A stretch of DNA of 64,000 nt from Cheilinus undulatus (GCF_018320785.1 NC_054877.1:10187030-10251029), one strand, 5' to 3'; positions 24,781 through 37,581 are shown, counted from the stretch's first letter. Numbers and translations: made by a program. Notes: generated by a model from the sequence alone, not told the origin.

Positions 24781-25155
24781 GAGCGAGCAGACAGATCATA
24801 CATACTTTCACCACTAAACTAGATCCAGGCATTTGGGGATGGTGTGTGGCGTTGATTTATTTAGTACATTTCTCAAAAATTTAAGTACAGTAAAATCAAA
24901 GTTCTGCAGCAGAGCATCAAAGAAGTAAAAAAGTATTAAATGCTGGGTTAAATATAAATGAAGAAACATAAGAGGGAGTTTGAGCTAAAAACATGAGTAA
25001 ACTGACGTCAAACATTTACTCCTATTTATTTTGGGTTCATGTACCAGTAATAATAATTATCACACAGGTATTGAATTATTAAATTGTTATCAAGGAAACA
25101 CTGATTATAGTTACTCTGATCATATAAACGATTTTGATTTCTTTTCTTTTTGCAG

Positions 25156-25445
25156 AGACTCCTGCGTTTAAGCGAACAGGAACAGATTTACTCCTGGATG
25201 TAAAGAAAGTATTTACACTGGAAGAAGGCGACGATTTAACATGGACTGTCAATGACACAACTATTGTTGTAAAACTGTTCCCTAGTAAAAAGTCAAGATT
25301 TTTTAATGGTTATGAATCAAGAGCTGAAATTTTTCCACAAAATCACTCTCTGCTGTTGGAGAATGTTCAGCTGAGTGACAGTAGAAAGATTGAAGATCTT
25401 TATGTAAGGACTCCTGTTAAGACTAAAGACCAAAGAAACATTTAA
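25156..25445 (+). pseudogene. Inverted receptor relic: V exon fused to C2-exon end
   Basis: After a TTTTTGCAG acceptor the frame reads a V domain close to copies A/B (ETPAFKRTG, LTWTVN, SLLLENVQLSDS). It then jumps straight to RKIEDLYVRTPVK, which matches the last residues of the C2 exon. The F and G strands, the V donor, an intron and most of C2 are deleted. The C2 donor GTAAGAC is TTAAGAC here, and the frame ends at a TAA. The 300-400 bp upstream match the intron flanking exon 2 in reverse, so this is an inverted genomic copy and not a retrocopy. No signal-peptide exon was found upstream. Confidence 0.85.
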
Positions 25446-25579
25446 CACTAATGTGTACTGTGGATTAATATGCTAGATAGAAAAATAACCACAGAATGGG
25501 ATGTAATTCATAAATACCAGAGCAACAATTAGTGTTTGGTGTAACGTGGTTCAAAGTAAATACATTACAATACCAAAGT

Positions 25580-27275
25580 ATTTCTCCCTTGGATTTTTTT
25601 TATCCTTTTATTGATTTTATAAATCAATCATGGTCAAAATAATTTGGCTTTTCTGACAAAAATTTAGATTAAAAAAAGCTCTTTAGTGACAAAGTAAGAA
25701 CAGATTTCTACAATGTCAATTAAAATATGTAATGTTAAATAAGTGACTGCATAAATATTCACCCCCCTCAAGTCGAATCAGGATTCAGACCACAGCACTA
25801 AGACCACCCTCATCAAAACCACTAATGACCTCCTCATAGCAGCAGATTCTGGAAAAATCTGCCTACCCATTCTCCTCAACCTCTCTGCAGCCTTTGACAC
25901 AATCTCCAACACCATCCTCCTAAACTGTTTATCCAACCACCTAGGCATTACCAGAACAGCTCTCTCCTGGTTTCTGTCCTACCTCTCAGACAGGAAGCAG
26001 TTTGTCAACATCTGCAAGTCCCTCTCTCCCCTAACCCCTGTAGACCAAGGCGTGCCCCAAGGCTCTGTCCTTGGTCCTCTTCTTTTCATCTTTTACATGC
26101 TCCCTCTTGGTCACATCATCTGCAAACATGGTCTCAGCTTTCATCCCTACGCCTGAACAGCAATAAAACAGAGTTAATGGTTGTGGCCCAAAAAGCACTG
26201 CTCAGGAAGGCTGGAGATCTTGTACTTAATGTGGACGGCAATCCCAGTCGCCCATTCTCTGAGGTCCGATTCTGGGCATCATTCCTGGACTCCACCCTTT
26301 CCTTCCAGTCCCATATCAAATCTGTGACTAAAACTGCTTTTTCTCACCTAAAGAACATCTCCAGACTCAGATCATCACTCACAGACTCAGTTGCAGAGAC
26401 ACTCATACACTCATTCATCAGCTATGTCTGGATTACTGTAATGGAGTCCTGTCTGGGGTACCTTAACAAAGTCCTGGACAGGCTCCAATACATCCAAAAC
26501 TCTGGTGCCAGGGTTCTCACCCACTCTAGGCTCTGGCAGCACATCACCACTACCCTCATCCACCTCCACTGGCTCCCAGTTAGATTCCAAATCAAATACA
26601 AAATCCTCCTCCTCACTTACAAATCCCTTCATGCCCCTCAGTACCTCTCTGACCTCCTTCATCTATATACCCCGACCCAGAGCCTCTGGTCCTCAGACAC
26701 TGGCCTTCTTACAGTTCCCACCACCAAATTTCGTACCTACGAAGACAGAGTGTTCAGGACTACAGCCCCCTCCTCTGGAACACCCTCCCCATAAACATAC
26801 GCAATGCTTCATCCTTAGATAAGTTTAAAAAAAACCTCTCAAGCACTACCTGATCACCACAGCCTACAGTCTCTCCTAAACCTGCCCCCCTGCACACTCA
26901 ACTTAGTGTTTGTCTTTTGTCTTTTGCTACACAGAAAGCCCAAAAGCCCAGAACTCAATCCAACAGAAAATTTGTGGTTAGACACAAAAAAGGCTGTTCA
27001 TGCCCGATCCTTGTGTAACCTGACAGAGCTTGAGCAGTTTGGAAAAGAAGAATGGAGTAAAACTGCAGCATCCAGATGTGCAAGCCTGACTTGAAGGGGC
27101 TGAATTTTGATGCAGTCACTTACCATTATATATTCTTATTTAAATGACATTACTTGTAGAAAGCTGTTTACACTTTGACATCAACTTTTTTCCTTTTTTG
27201 TCAAAAAAGCCAAATTATTTTGACCACGATTGACATATAAAATCAAAAAATGGTGAAACATCCAAGGAGTGAATA
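25580..27275 (+). mobile_element. Tc1-like element gutted and interrupted by a LINE fragment
   Basis: Inverted repeats of about 190 bp (25580-25772 and 27087-27275) share TGGTCAAAATAATTTGGCTT and CTCCTTGGAT-type sequence. Only the last piece of transposase survives (ELNPTENLWLDTKKAVHARS, 26950-27094). The L2 fragment fills 25773-26925. Confidence 0.75.
25773..26925 (+). mobile_element. L2-like LINE fragment
   Basis: Starts at the FRPQHST region of the reverse transcriptase, continues through AAFDTISN and PQGSVLGPLLF, and resumes after a deletion at LNSNKTELMVV. A 205-codon frame (26177-26794) covers the C-terminal part (LDRLQYIQNSGARVL; LHWLPVRFQIKYKILLLTYK). The YADD box is deleted after HPYA, so it is inactive. 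Confidence 0.82.
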
Positions 27276-28512
27276 TCAGCACCCTAGCTGCATCCATGTC
27301 ATAGTGACAGGCTCGCAGTAAAACTGAACCACAAAGCTACTGCTTCTTTCTCTTGAAATGATCCTGATTGGTCTGATCATCCTCTTAATGAAGGCAAGTG
27401 CATCAGCTTGAAACTTTGCAAGATCACTCTCCTTGATGTGTTTAATAGAAGACTGCATGAAAGATCAACTTAAGTGGCCCAACATGCCATTCACAGACAT
27501 CTTTCTACAAGTCACTTAGTAAAGAGATAAGATTGAACAAAAATAGAAAAATAGATCTGTGATGACTAAAACCGATTAACAGTAAGATTAGTTTTTGACA
27601 GACAGTCAATATCCATGATATTTCTCCACTGTGAGTATATCTGTTAAAATACAATGCATCTATAGCTATTTTGCTTCTCAGCTGTAGAAAGCAGGTCTGG
27701 CAGGGTGCAGAGAACACACTACCACAGTTTAGTACCAGATTCTGTGACGTGTGGAGTGTGGTTGGAACCCAAAAGCAGTTGAGGAAGAAGTTTTAACAAT
27801 TTTAGTGTTGGTGATTGTGCTGGGAAAGGGAGGGGGGAACCCATGAGTCCAGAGAGTGAATTAAATCCCAGTGAGAGCGTGCTGGGTTTGGGACTGACGA
27901 GAGGCAGGAGTGAGGCACTGGAAAAAGGAAGGAGAGGCACAGTTAGTCAAAATCATCAAACGATTGCACAAAAAGTTACACAAGAATCACAAGAGTTTAA
28001 ACTTAGAGAGAGCCGATGTACCACTGTGGGAGGACAATAATACACTGACATGGAGGAGAGCGTCTGCGGCCTTCTTCAGGGGAGAGCTTGATTAGAGATG
28101 CATCTCAGGTGTGCAGCCCAGTCTCCACGCCAAGGGGGGAAAGGAGAGCGCCTCACAGCCACGAGTAAAGTTGCCCCTCAAACCAACAGACCGGAACAGG
28201 AAGTCACCAAAATAAAACCAAGACGTGATGATCGACACAGATTCAGGCAAGAGTATAAATTCTTGGGCTAAAAGTCAAGACTTTTTAGGGACTAAAACTA
28301 GACCAAGTTTTTTTTTTTTTTTTTTTTTTTTGTCAACCAAAACTAGACTAGAACTGTAAAGGGTAGAAACTAAAGTGTGACAAAAACTAAAAGGTATTTA
28401 ATCCAAAGACTAAGACTGAGACTAAAATTAAAAACAGCTGTCAAAATTAACACTGCTAGTCTCTTAGTTTATAACATCTGTTCCCTCACCTTAGTCTCTA
28501 TTACCAAATGAC
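27276..28512. other. Unassigned sequence with repeat-like stretches
   Basis: No gene recognised. 28255-28460 resembles common ACTAAAACTAGAC-type fish repeats around a 24-T run (28308-28331). 27720-28250 looks like non-coding repeat sequence, class unknown. Confidence 0.35.
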
Positions 28513-28524
28513 ACACAGTCTGTA

Positions 28525-29930
28525 CATTGAGTTCGAGTGGGCCGTGTTCCATTGTCAAGGTGGCTGATAGGAGCTGCAGCTGCAAGGTGGTCAGTGCCTG
28601 TTGTGGCGGGACGTCGGGACGTTGTGGGTCGGTGGAAGGAATACTTCGAAGACCTCCTCAATCCCATCGACATGTCTTCCAATGAGGAAGCAGAGTCTGG
28701 GGACGCAGATGTGGGCTCTTCTATCTCTGGGGCTGAGGTCGCCGAGGTGGTCAAAAAGCTCCGCGGTTGCAGGGCCCCGGGGATGGATGAGATCTGCCCT
28801 GAGTTCCTCAAGACTCTGGATGTTGTAGGGCTGTCTTGGCTGACATGCCTTTGCAACATCGCGTGGACATCAGGGACAGTGCCCCTGGACTGGCAGACTG
28901 GGGTGGTGGTTCCCCTCTTTAAGAAGGGGGACCGGAGGGTGTGGTCCAATTATAGAGGGATCACACTCCTCAGCCACCCCGGTAAGGTCTATTCGGGGGT
29001 CCTGGAGAGGAGGGTCCATCGGATAGTCAATCCTCAGATTCAGGAGGAGCAATGTGGTTTTCGTCCTGGCCGTGGAACAGTGGACCAACTCTACACTCTC
29101 AGTAGGGTCCTAGAGGGTCCATGGGAGTTTGCCCAACCAGTCTGCATGTGTTTTGTGGATCTGGCATTCGGCCGTGTCCCACGAGGAATCCTGTGGAGGG
29201 TGCTCTGGGAGTATGGGGTGCCGGACCCCCTGATAAGGGCAGTTTGGTCCCTGTACAGCCGGTGCCAGAGCTTGGTCCGCATTGCCGGAAGTAAGTCGGA
29301 CTCGTTCCCGGTGCGTGTTGGACTCCGCCAGGGCTGCCCTTTGTCACCGGTTCTGTTTATAACTTTCATGGACAGAATTTCTAGGCGCAGCCAGGGCATT
29401 GAGGGCGTCCAGTTTGGTGGCCTTGGGATTAGGTCTCTGCTTTTCGCAGATGATGTGGTCCTGATGGCTTCATCAGACCAGGACCTCCAGCTCTCTCTGG
29501 AACAGTTTGCAACCGAGTGTGAAGCGGCTGGGATGAGAATCAGCACCTCCAAATCTGAGACCATGGTCCTCAGTCAGAAAAGGGTGGAATGCCCTCTCCA
29601 AGTTGGGAATGAGATCCTGCCCCAAGTGGAGGAGTTCAAGTATCTCAGGGTCTTGTTCACGAGTTCACATCTCGGGCATCTGGTCCGGATGCCCCCTGGA
29701 CGCCTCCCTGGTGAGGTGTTCTGGGCAAGTCCCACTGGGAGGAGGCCCCGGGGAAGACCCAGGACACACTTGAGAGACTATGTCACTCGGCTGGCCTGGG
29801 AACGCCTCGGGATCCCCTGGGAACAGCTGGACGAAGTGGCCGGAGAGAGGCAAGTCTGGGCTTCCCTGTTTAGTCTGCTGTCCCCGCGACCCGATCTCAG
29901 ATAAGTGGAAGAAGATGGATGGATGGATGG
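28525..29930 (+). mobile_element. RTE-type (Rex3-like) LINE, 5'-truncated and defective
   Basis: Flanked by a perfect 12-bp duplication ACACAGTCTGTA (28513-28524, 29931-29942). One open frame of 455 codons (28537-29904) with reverse transcriptase boxes: QCGFRPGRGTVDQ, GLRQGCPLSPVLF and LLFADDVVLMAS. The motif around FVDL is shortened (FVDLAFGRVPRG lacks about three residues). A large internal deletion joins FKYLRVLFTS to HLVRMPPGRLPG. The 3' end is (ATGG)n. The GATG-type tail and RT type suggest Rex3/RTE; the clade is inferred. Confidence 0.88.
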
Positions 29931-29971
29931 ACACAGTCTGTAACCAAACTCCCTGTTTTGTTGCTTTTCAG

Positions 29972-30099
29972 ACTCACACAGTGGTTCTGGTCTCTCTCTC
30001 TGCATGCTGAGGATCATCGTGGTCTCAGTCGGTCTCTTCATCATGGTGTGTGCCATCATCAGTGTTCACGTCTTTGAGAGGCTCAAGAAGAAAGAATGA
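29972..30099 (+). CDS. Orphan transmembrane and short-tail exon of an Ig-type receptor
   Basis: Preceded by a pyrimidine-rich acceptor (TTTTGTTGCTTTTCAG). Enters in phase 1, so a preceding G would give Asp as in copy A's transmembrane exon. Reads SHSGSGLSLCMLR, a helix of about 21 residues (IIVVSVGLFIMVCAIISVHVF), then ERLKKKE and stop. Not similar to the A/B transmembrane exons. It may have ended the plus-strand gene now represented by the relic at 25156, or belong to a different receptor. No intact upstream exon supports an active gene. Confidence 0.55.
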
Positions 30100-30566
30100 A
30101 CCACTGATTCACCACAACATAGCTGTTTTATACTGTAGTTCTCACAGTGTTTATTGTAAAGGTCTCCTCTAGAGGTGTTGACCACAGGTAGTTGAATAGA
30201 GCTGATTTTCCCAGGATTTAAAATGAATGACTTTGTGTTCTTGAGCTTTTTATGTGCAATTCTGCAGGAGGAAGGTTGAGCCATATTCACCAATAGCTTA
30301 AAATCTGTCTTATCTTTGTTTGCGGAGAAATCTTTCTTAGATTCAGAAGTGGCTGGTACATTTTTATTTTGGGGGTCTATGACAAAATCCAGGGCCAGAT
30401 TTGGACTTATTTTCAGCACTGGAGTTTGATGACTCAGACCAGCCCACTTTAGTTCACAACCTTTTACTGGAGATTTGTAAGTTTATTCATATATTCATTG
30501 TATTAATGTTTATTTATTAATGAGTTTTAAAAAGGTCACATTAATGCTACTGGAAAGCATTATATA
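30100..30566. other. Sequence downstream of the orphan exon
   Basis: May be 3' UTR of the plus-strand receptor relic. No frame or repeat recognised. Confidence 0.3.
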
Positions 30567-30568
30567 TA

Positions 30569-31096
30569 CAGTGCTTAACAAATTTATTAGACCACTCTAA
30601 CCAAAGTAAGGTTTATGCCACAGCTGCCCTAAATTAACTGCATAAGTAATTACCAAAATCATTTTTTATCTTTCTGCAATGGTTAATACACCAATATGTA
30701 GAAGCTCTTTAACCCAAATGATATTTTTAATGCTAAAATATAATTATTATTGTTATCCATGAATTTCCAAATGTACTGATTTACAAAAAAATAGTAAAGC
30801 ACATTAATATTTCTTGATTATTATGTCAAATGATAGTTATTTACTTGCATTCCTGAACAGAAAAATTAGTTTTAGTGGTTGAATGTTGTGTTTGATTCAT
30901 TTCTGACTTCTCAGAGAAGCCCAGTGAGCCGGCTCATATTTGGGTGAATTCAGTTTGAAATTCCTCATTCCTGTTCAAAATGGTAAAACATGGAGAGCTC
31001 ACTGAAAATGAAAGAGTCCACATTAAAGCACTTCATGATGCTGGATGGTCTTTGAGACAAATATGACAGGTGGTCTATTACATTTGTTTAGCACTG
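30569..31096 (+). mobile_element. Internally deleted Tc1-like element
   Basis: 528 bp with ends CAGTGCTTAACAAATTTATT and, inverted, CAGTGCTAAACAAATGTAAT, flanked by TA. Keeps the transposase N-terminus MVKHGELTENERVHIKALHD, which stops after 28 codons (30980-31063). Confidence 0.85.
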
Positions 31097-32355
31097 TATG
31101 TTCTATCATATATTTTTGCAATATACATCAACAGGCATTACCACATTGAGTTAAACTAAAAGGCCTTTTAAAACATATTTAAAAACAGAAATGGCTATAG
31201 TGTCATGCTTTTTGGATTTTTGAATGGCTTTAAATCATTCAGATCCATCTGAATCTTGGCTGAGTCTGATCCAGAGATGAAATTGTGGTCTTGATCACTT
31301 ATGTACATTGGCATACTCACCTCTGGCTTTGATCAAATGGTTAAAATTGCTCTTGTCAAGGTAAAAATCCAGATCCAAGCTGTCCAGACTCTTTAAAGCG
31401 TGGTCTGAAAACACAGCTTTTTTCTCATTCCTTTAACTGTTAGGAATACAGTATTTTTGCATTTTGGATAATATCCAAGTCATTTCTTTCGGGACAACGT
31501 ATTATGTTGTCCCAAAAGAAATGACAACATAAGCTGTTTTATATGTGTATTTTGAGTTTACATTTGTATGAAATGTGCTATACAAATAAAGTTGAATTGA
31601 ATTGAATGAGTGGTCTGCTTGTTTGGGTGAGAAGCAGGGCTAAAAGGCACACAAAATTCCACAGAGAGATGGCATCCTTCATGGTTCATCCAGGGATATC
31701 AGTGGGATTCTAACAGATATGCAGAAGAGCTTTCACTTAGAAGAAGAAGGGCTGGAAATTTGTGAGCTAATCAGGCTGTATGGTAGTGTGCTGTTTGTTT
31801 AGAGATAAATCTCTCTTTCTCTCTCCTCACTGGTCTATGTATTATTAATGCACAGATCCCAGGTCAAATGAAATAACCCAGGGTCAGATCAGATATTATG
31901 TACAACCTATTTCAGCTGTATACAGCAATACACAGTCGTTTCCAACACTGTTATGGTGGCCGCTCCAAGACAGCAGCAGCTGTGATTCTCTACATCTATA
32001 GAGCCTGATAAATAAAATAAACTTCTACTAGAGCTTGATATCTAGCTAAATGTGATGTGTCTGATGTTGAGAGACTTTTCAGATGACTCTTTCTGCTGAC
32101 ATGAAGTTCTTCTTTATTTCAAGATTATTCACAAACATTTCAGAAGATTTATCTACATGGAAGTTTAAGAACAGAAGCATCAATGTTCAAGATCATCAAA
32201 TAGCAAAAACACATAATAGCTGTGGAACATCACTGATTTAAAATAAGGTATAATATTACATTTACAGCACATATCTTTACATAAAGAAAATGTAAAAAAT
32301 ATGTGAACCCTATTTTATGTGACTGAAATATCCATGCATAGTTCAGACCTCTATA

Positions 32356-33821
32356 CACTGGAGATCAAAATTAGAGAACAATTTATGAACACTTGATTTA
32401 TTCCAAAATAATGTAATATTCATTGCTCAACATTTGAAGGATTTTTTGTTGTAGCAATACCATGCTACTGGAACAGTATTTTAAAACAGAGAAAGGAACT
32501 TCAACAAACAATAATTATTTTGTGGAAAACACAGTGATCAAAATTAAAGAACAGCAATGCCTGTAGCTCAAAGAAAGATTATAGCAAAATTTTCTGAAGG
32601 TTATGGCAGTCAAAAATTAGTAGGAAGTGTACAGGCCTTTGCTTTGAATGACTTGAGCACATCTACAGCCACAGGACGTCACCAGTCTCTCATACTTTTT
32701 TGGTGTGATTTTGGTCCACTCTTCTTCCAGTCTCTTCCACAGTTCAGTGACTGTAGTGGGTTTATTGGCCATAACTTTGTCGCCAAGGATTTTTCAGAGG
32801 TTTTCTCTTCCGTTTAGATTAGGACTCTGGGCTGGCTATTTCAATATTTCAGTGTTTTCATTTGCATTCACTCAGCCATGTAGCTGTACAAGAGGCCCAA
32901 CTCCCGCTGCAGAAAACATCCCCAAACCATGACACTTCCTCCTCAACTTTTCATTGACTTCTTTATTCACTTTGGGTTCAGTCTTTCCCCAGTTTGATGA
33001 TTTACAGAATGTTTTCCATTGGATCCAAATAAATGAAACTTGCTTTCATCACTGAAGTAAACTTTGGACCAGTTTTCTTCTGTCCACACAACATGTCCCT
33101 CAGCAATGGTTAGTCTAGCTGTTTGATACTTTCTGCTAATGAGAGGTTTGGTCACTGCTGAGTGGGCTTTCAGTCCAAATGTTCTTAAACGTCAAGACAC
33201 TGTATGATGAGACAGAGTCCCTGTTCAGTGATGAACTGGTGAGCAATTCCAGCCGCAGTGTTAAACCAATTGTCCATTGAGGTTCTCCATATTAATTGTC
33301 CTCTCTTTTAGTTGTCTTTTGTGGACGACCGGCCTTCTTGGTGGACTTGAATGAGTTTGTGACTTTCTACAGATGTAATATTCTTGAAATCACAGATTTA
33401 GAACAGCCAACTTCTCTTGCTATGGTTGACAGGGTCATCCCTTTGGCCTTCATCTGGACAACCTGCTGCCGGAGGGTTTCGGTCACTTTAGAATGGCTCA
33501 CTGTCTTGTGAAGTCAGTGAAAACTGGAAGTTAGACTGCAAGTTAAATAGGGTTTGTCAGATAAGTAAGGAAATTAGCACCAGGTGCCAGGCTATCACCG
33601 ATTACTGGGAGGTATCTGAAAGTGTTCTCTAATTTTGATCAGTGTTCTTTTTAAATATTTCATTTAAGTTTTTTATACTGTGCTTCACATTATATGTAAC
33701 ACATGCAATATGCTTAAAATTCTGCTCTTTTTCTTGTGTCTGGATCATTTTAAAACAGGGCAATTCAGAGAACTTGAAATGTAGGAAATTGTGGATTGTT
33801 CTCTAATTTTGATCTCCAGTG
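32356..33821 (-). mobile_element. Tc1-like transposon, defective, unit B only
   Basis: 1466 bp with ends CACTGGAGATCAAAATTAGA inverted at the right, flanked by TA. Minus-strand transposase pieces, e.g. WSKVYFSDESKFHLFGSNG at 32967-33155. Unit A shows the clean empty site near 1040. Confidence 0.88.
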
Positions 33822-34015
33822 TATATGACATTATACAGACCTAGATTCAGAGTTAAGACACCATATTTGTGTAAAAAGCTGTTTGTATTGTATGTACCAG
33901 TTTTACCAATCTACCGTTATAAAAACAGAAATATTTATTATGATCACCACAATGCAGCTGCTATTTTTGTTTATTGCACCATGACCTGACACTATGGAAA
34001 GGTCTCCTCATACCT

Positions 34016-34358
34016 CATATTAGAAATCAAGCCTGTCAGCATTGACCAGTCTTTTAACATAAATTCTTTTAATAATTATATTTCTATGCCTTTGAGTGTG
34101 AGTGAGTGTATGCCTTTGTTTTAAATCTTTGTCTTTGCACTAAAATTGAATATATGCACTTTCTATGAAAAAAATGTATTTTTCTATGCTTTTATACACT
34201 TTCTGTACTGTAAATGGACTTCATATCTATACCTTATTTTCTCTTTTGCCTGCCACAGGGACTACAGATGGAAATTAGCTAGACAGCTATAATCTGGTGC
34301 AGAGCATCTCTACTCTGATGAGTTTGTTTTTTCTGTACATGGTCCCTGACAAATAAAA

Positions 34359-34409
<51 letters not shown>
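34016..34409 (+). mobile_element. LINE 3' end with (TAA)n tail, unit B only
   Basis: Ends GGACTACAGATGGAAATTAG and GGTCCCTGACAAATAAAAGT, then about 16 TAA units (34361-34409). Unit A reads straight through at about 1235. 5'-truncated, probably L2-like. Confidence 0.65.
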
Positions 34410-34411
<2 letters not shown>

Positions 34412-34974
34412 GCCAATGACTGTTTAGCTACTTAAATGATGGCATTTAAATGAAGTAGAGGTAAACTGTTACAGGAATAAACCTCATGGAGAGCTTCGAT
34501 TAAGAAGACTCATCAGATAAAGACAAGTGACCAGCAGAGGTGCGTAAGTCACAACTATCCCAATGTGCTAAGAGATCGCGGAGGTCATAAACTCCACCAG
34601 GTGAAAACAGACGGTATCCTGAAGAAGAGTGGGGCTGCAACTAACCATTAATACTAATACTAATCTAATAATCAGTTAATCAGACAAACACTTTCCTGAG
34701 TTCTGATAAATAATTTTGTTGTTTTTTTTCCTTTCCATTTTTAATAAACAAAAATAAAAAAACAAAAAATATTTGTAGAACTATATAAAAACCCACTTTT
34801 CTAAATCAAATAACTAACAGAATAATTGTTTTAAAATGTTTGTGACAGATTTTGTGTCCCTTACTTCACTCTTGACTAAGAAGAATACTGGAAAACTTTG
34901 AAAAATAGTATCCATGGTAGTGTTCCAATGTGTAAACCAGCTGACAAAGAGGGATACAAAGACTCATCTCACAT

Positions 34975-35760
34975 CTGACTAAAAAACATCTTGATGATCC
35001 CCAAGACCTTTGGGAAAAAATGTTGTGGACCAAAAGTTGAGATTTTACATCTCAACAGTCAAACATGGTGGTGCTAGAGTGATGGTCTGGGGCTGCTTTG
35101 CTGCTCCAGAATCAGGACTACCTACTGTCACTGATGGAACCATGAATTCTGCTCGCTACCAGAAAATCCTGAAGAAGGATATCCATCGGTTAGTGACCTC
35201 AGGTTAAAGTGTATGTGGGTTATGCAGCAGGACAATGGCTGAAACACACCTGCTAGTCCACCTCTGAATGGTTTAAAAAAAAAACAAAATAAGGTTTTGG
35301 TGTGGCCTAGACCAGTGGTTCTCAACTGATGGGCCCTAAAGTGGGTCAAGAAGCCCTTTTCAGTGGGTCATGGATGTGTGCCTGGGAAAAACATTGCATC
35401 ATATTGTCTATGAGATGCTATGAATCATGCATGTTTTGTCCTGTTTTATTGTTTTGTTATACTTTTGTACCGTCTTAGGCCCAAGCTCTATTATTTTCTT
35501 TATTATCATTTATATAATACATCTGACTGACCAAAAAAATCTCCTAAATATGTGACGCATTTCTCTTCGAGGAGTTGATGGTGGGTCCAGTGACCCAACT
35601 AGTTGAGAACCACTGGCCGAGACAACTTAAATCTATTTGAAATGCTGTGGCGGGAGCTTTAACAGACCACTCAAACTGGAAACCCTCAAATGTGGATTAA
35701 TCAAATCAATTCTGCAAGAAGAGTGGGCAAAAATTCCTCCACAGAAACACCCACTTCTAG
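34975..35760 (+). mobile_element. Tc1-like transposon fragment (unit B)
   Basis: Counterpart of 1780-2560, with the same transposase middle (VKHGGARVMVWGCFAA) and the same hAT insertion. Confidence 0.75.
35313..35615. mobile_element. Short non-autonomous hAT (unit B copy)
   Basis: CAGTGGTTCTCAACT ends, flanked by GCCTAGAC/GCCGAGAC. About 16 bp longer than its unit A partner through an internal indel. Confidence 0.75.
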
Positions 35761-37374
35761 TTATCACAAACACCTGCTTGCAGGTGTTTCCACCAAGGGT
35801 AGCACAACCAGTTAATAGACTGGACATCAACAGTCTACTGCTGTGGACCAGCCCGTCTACGACTGCTTCATCTACCAGCATCAACATCTTTTATAATAGA
35901 GAGCTACATTGGCTCTGAGATTAGCTCTACTTTAACTGCTACAACTACCAATATCAGTCTTCAACATTTTATTATAATGTGGAACTTAGCTGCCAATGCT
36001 AATATCAAAGTATTTAGTCTTCTATCGTAATTATTACTGCAATTTTTTCACTTATTAGTACTATCCTTACTGCCCTTATGGCTATAACCTTAAAAATGGA
36101 AGCTGGCCAGGGCAGCCATTAAAGAGGTAGTGAACACTTTAACATTTTTTTCAGCTGTACACTGAAGAATCTGACTGAACTATGATAAAACACATCAATG
36201 CTGGTGTTATTTCTGACATTTACAACAAACTGATAACAAAAATCTGCATTTCATGGTTTTTAATTAGCTCAAACTGACATCTGCTTTGAAATATCTTTTC
36301 TGAAAAGTTGTGGCTTATGTGACGAAGAAACCTAACTTTACATAAAAGGTAGAACATTACCACCTCTAACCAACTTTACCCTTTAATGACCGCTCCAATC
36401 CTCTCCTGCACCTGCACTGCCTCGGCTCCAGCTTTAGTTACCCTGGTGCTGGAGGCAAAGCTGGCCCAAACAGGTAGTGCTCAGGACCACCATGGTCCAC
36501 CACCACGCTACAGCCTGCTTCAGGGACTCTGGAGGGGAAAAATCCTCCACCTCAAAAGATCACTCTGAGGCAGCAGTGCTGCAGGACTCTGTGTCACTTT
36601 CTGGCAAGGGAACTTCACTGTCACTCCTGCCTCATCTAGAAAACCCCGTCTTTTTCCCCTCCCTCCTCTCAGTACCAAACTGCCCATTTTCTGGTCATTT
36701 TTCAAAAGTGAAGTGGGCGGAGTTAGCTCTGAGCTGGGGGTTTATTTATACTTTAACATATCATATTCTTTGTTGTTGCTCTGCATATTTTCTGTTTTCC
36801 TTCACCTCTCTCTCTCTCTTTTCTCCACCTCCCTCCTCTTTCTGTTTCCCCCTTTAACCCTTTCAACCCCTCATGGTTTCAGCTTTTCAAAATCAGTCTG
36901 GATCTGCTTGAAGTTCTTCTTTTCCAGTGTAACTTTGTTAAATGTTTAGCGCTGAGCTCATGGTAATTAACGTTCAGTCGTTACAATAAAGCTGAGAGTC
37001 AAGTCTAAACCTGCTCTCGTTGTAAAGAGTCTTGAGATAGCTTTGGTTATGAATTGGTGCTACACAAATAAAGATTGACTGAATCAGACAACATGATAGC
37101 AAAGTCCACCTTTTCCATCTGAGCCACAGCCAAGGAGGTCATCCATGCTTCAGCATGGTATGTTGCATTCAAACTGGTCAAACAAGCTGGATTTTGGTGT
37201 TCAAGCATGCTTGGGCACAGGTTGGCTTGCATGAATTTGCTTACAGCATCACTGACAGGACTCAAGAGACTCATCAGAGTCAACAATGATCAGCGGACGG
37301 CAAAGGAAATTGCAGCCAGACGTCTTCGTTTTCTGAAACTGCAGTGTGTGGAACAGAATTTGTGCAGAATTGGT

Positions 37375-37581
37375 TCAAGACTTTGCAGGTTTTTCAACTG
37401 TAGCGTACAGGCTTTCTGGCTGAGTGTTGACTCTGATCTGAGTGGGTGCTTCTTGGCTCGTGGGGCCTGTGGGCTCTGTGGGTCCTGTGACAGGCCCTAA
37501 AAGGGAGTAGATGGTGGGTGGAGGATCAGCTGAGGCATCATTTGTTGGTCTCTTCTCCATGGGCAGGCCTGTATTCAGAGC
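37375..37581 (-). CDS. Copy B exon 6: signalling tail and stop
   Basis: 68 codons, protein identical to copy A's last exon. I count three base differences, all silent. Carries TIYSLL and SLYATV. Acceptor CTTTAAG, phase 0 entry. Confidence 0.8.
   Translation of the reverse strand, partial: ALNTGLPMEKRPTNDASADPPPTIYSLLGPVTGPTEPTGPTSQEAPTQIRVNTQPESLYATVEKPAKS

Noticed and set aside
29091..29564. 157-codon minus-strand frame.
   Set aside because: Antisense shadow of the RTE-type reverse transcriptase frame.
34361..34409. (TAA)n tract as a CRISPR-like or regulatory array.
   Set aside because: It is the simple-repeat tail of a LINE insertion; there are no spacers.
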